Positions 63,001-64,000 of a stretch of DNA of 64,000 nt are shown piece after piece. The stretch's first letter is position 1. The number at the start of each line of letters is the position of its first letter. The notes below the pieces were generated by a model that saw only the letters and a list, made by a program, of their open reading frames with translations, ran no database searches and was not told the DNA's origin. Source of the DNA: Phyto melanocephala (taxonomy: Eukaryota; Arthropoda; Insecta; Diptera; Rhinophoridae); the NCBI GenBank assembly GCA_941918925.1, contig OW799236.1:13801474-13865473 (forward strand), written 5' to 3'. The translations under genes and the position numbers were made by a program.

Positions 63001-64000
63001 AAATAAAATTCAGAACTATAAAAAAAATAGAAAAATAAAATATACTAACAAAAAAGTTTTTAAGGGAGAAAATTACGAAATTAAGGAATTAATTATTGCA
63101 AAGGTAACGGTTAAATAAATATTTTAAAATTTGGTGAACTTAAAAGGTACCCTGTTGTACTGTCATTTATTTTTATAATCATTTTAAAATTTCATTAGAG
63201 TTGAAAGTAAAATTTTTTGGCATTTAAAAATACAATTATAACAACAACAGTATACCTTGCAAAGGATCTAATTATATAGGTAGTATTAGGACAAGTTAAA
63301 GACATACACATGCTAAACGATACTTAGTAGTTCAAACTAATAACTGGAGCCGCAATAAATATGTATATAGAAGACAAACTACAAAAATTATTTTCTAAAT
63401 TAATAGTAATAAAAAAATATGCCATTTCTTACACTGTAAAAAAGTAAAAATAAGTCCAAACATGTTTGTATTTCTGTGAGATTTGCAAAGAATATATAAT
63501 GAGATGCCGTTGTTGCATATACAAAAAAAAATTTTGAATTCGTATCGTTAGGTATCGTAAAACATGGCGTTATATTAAATACTAGAGAGGTGCAATTAAT
63601 AAATGGTGTAATTTTTGTTGATTGATTTTTGGTGGTAGTGAAGAGTGTAAATTTTACTAAATGTAAATCGTTGAATTTGTTTTTTTTTTTTCAGTTTTAG
63701 TAAAAGTGTAGAGAAAATGAGGTAGTTTTTGCCAAACACAAATTTGCGAGTTTATTTAATGACAACCGTGCTTTTGAATTGCGTTTAATATTTTAAGTTT
63801 TCAGATGATTTTAAAATAACCAGAAAGACAGATAGAGAGAGTAGAGCATATTTTTCTCTCCGCTTATCTCCAGCTGAGTTTGCTGTACTATGAACATGTG
63901 CATATGCCGAATGGCTGATGTGTTGACACGGAACTCCTTACAGTTCTGTGTTTAAAGCTTTTTCCTGCTGCACAAGCCGAGGGATGATAACGATTACCCG
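60100..64000. other. AT-rich stretch, no gene called
   Basis: Very AT-rich and without recognisable exons. It holds a Helitron fragment at 61200-61694. The last ~170 bases (63830-64000) are less AT-rich, with a GAGAGAGTAGAG tract, and could be a promoter or leader; this is not supported further. Confidence 0.4.
61200..61694 (+). repeat. Helitron-like fragment
   Basis: AAATGGCTAAACGGAACTTA followed by TGAAATTTGGCGCACAGAT and a second, similar block near 61570 are typical interiors of insect Helitrons. It ends GAGGGCAAAGGCTAG before a host T at 61695. The 5' end is uncertain. Confidence 0.5.

Overview
The window is nuclear DNA from an insect, most likely a calyptrate fly such as a blow fly. 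The evidence is very AT-rich noncoding DNA, short 50-65 bp introns with GTAAGT-type donors, and four genes that read as dipteran orthologues. These are a Maf-type nucleotide pyrophosphatase, argininosuccinate lyase and two CD63-like tetraspanins. From memory, the Drosophila counterparts (CG9515, CG9510, Tsp29Fb, Tsp29Fa) are also neighbours on chromosome 2L, so the window looks like an expanded version of a conserved gene cluster. The species and chromosome are inferred, not proven.

Layout. 1-704 is the end of a Helitron-like element with ~120 bp tandem units. 1154-4466 is a complete DNA transposon with CACTG-type ends and a TA target duplication. It has dense arrays of a CACTTTAAA-type word at both ends and a spliced cargo gene for a SAM-like protein. 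4467-16088 has no host gene and carries several palindromic MITEs and a rearranged mariner (11595-12514). The Maf gene is at 16089-16875 (+, 4 exons). Argininosuccinate lyase is at 20473-25554 (+, 3 exons, 3.6 kb first intron). The Tsp29Fb-like gene is at 25721-32445 (-, 4 exons), tail to tail with the lyase and 166 bp from it. The Tsp29Fa-like gene is at 37720-44859 (-, 4 exons). From 44860 to 59900 the DNA is almost entirely nested repeats: a 2.6 kb inverted-repeat element, copies of a repeat family ending in a CGGCACGGCCG palindrome, mariner and LINE remnants, and MITEs. A probable terminal exon of another minus-strand gene is at 59910-60099. The rest to 64000 is AT-rich, with one Helitron fragment.

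The four host genes have separate jobs: nucleotide pool cleaning, arginine metabolism and two membrane organisers. They do not form a pathway. The most unusual item is the 1154-4466 transposon. It pairs an accessory SAM-like gene with regularly spaced subterminal repeats, and a second, gene-less element with similar ends but a different internal word lies at 35710-36336.
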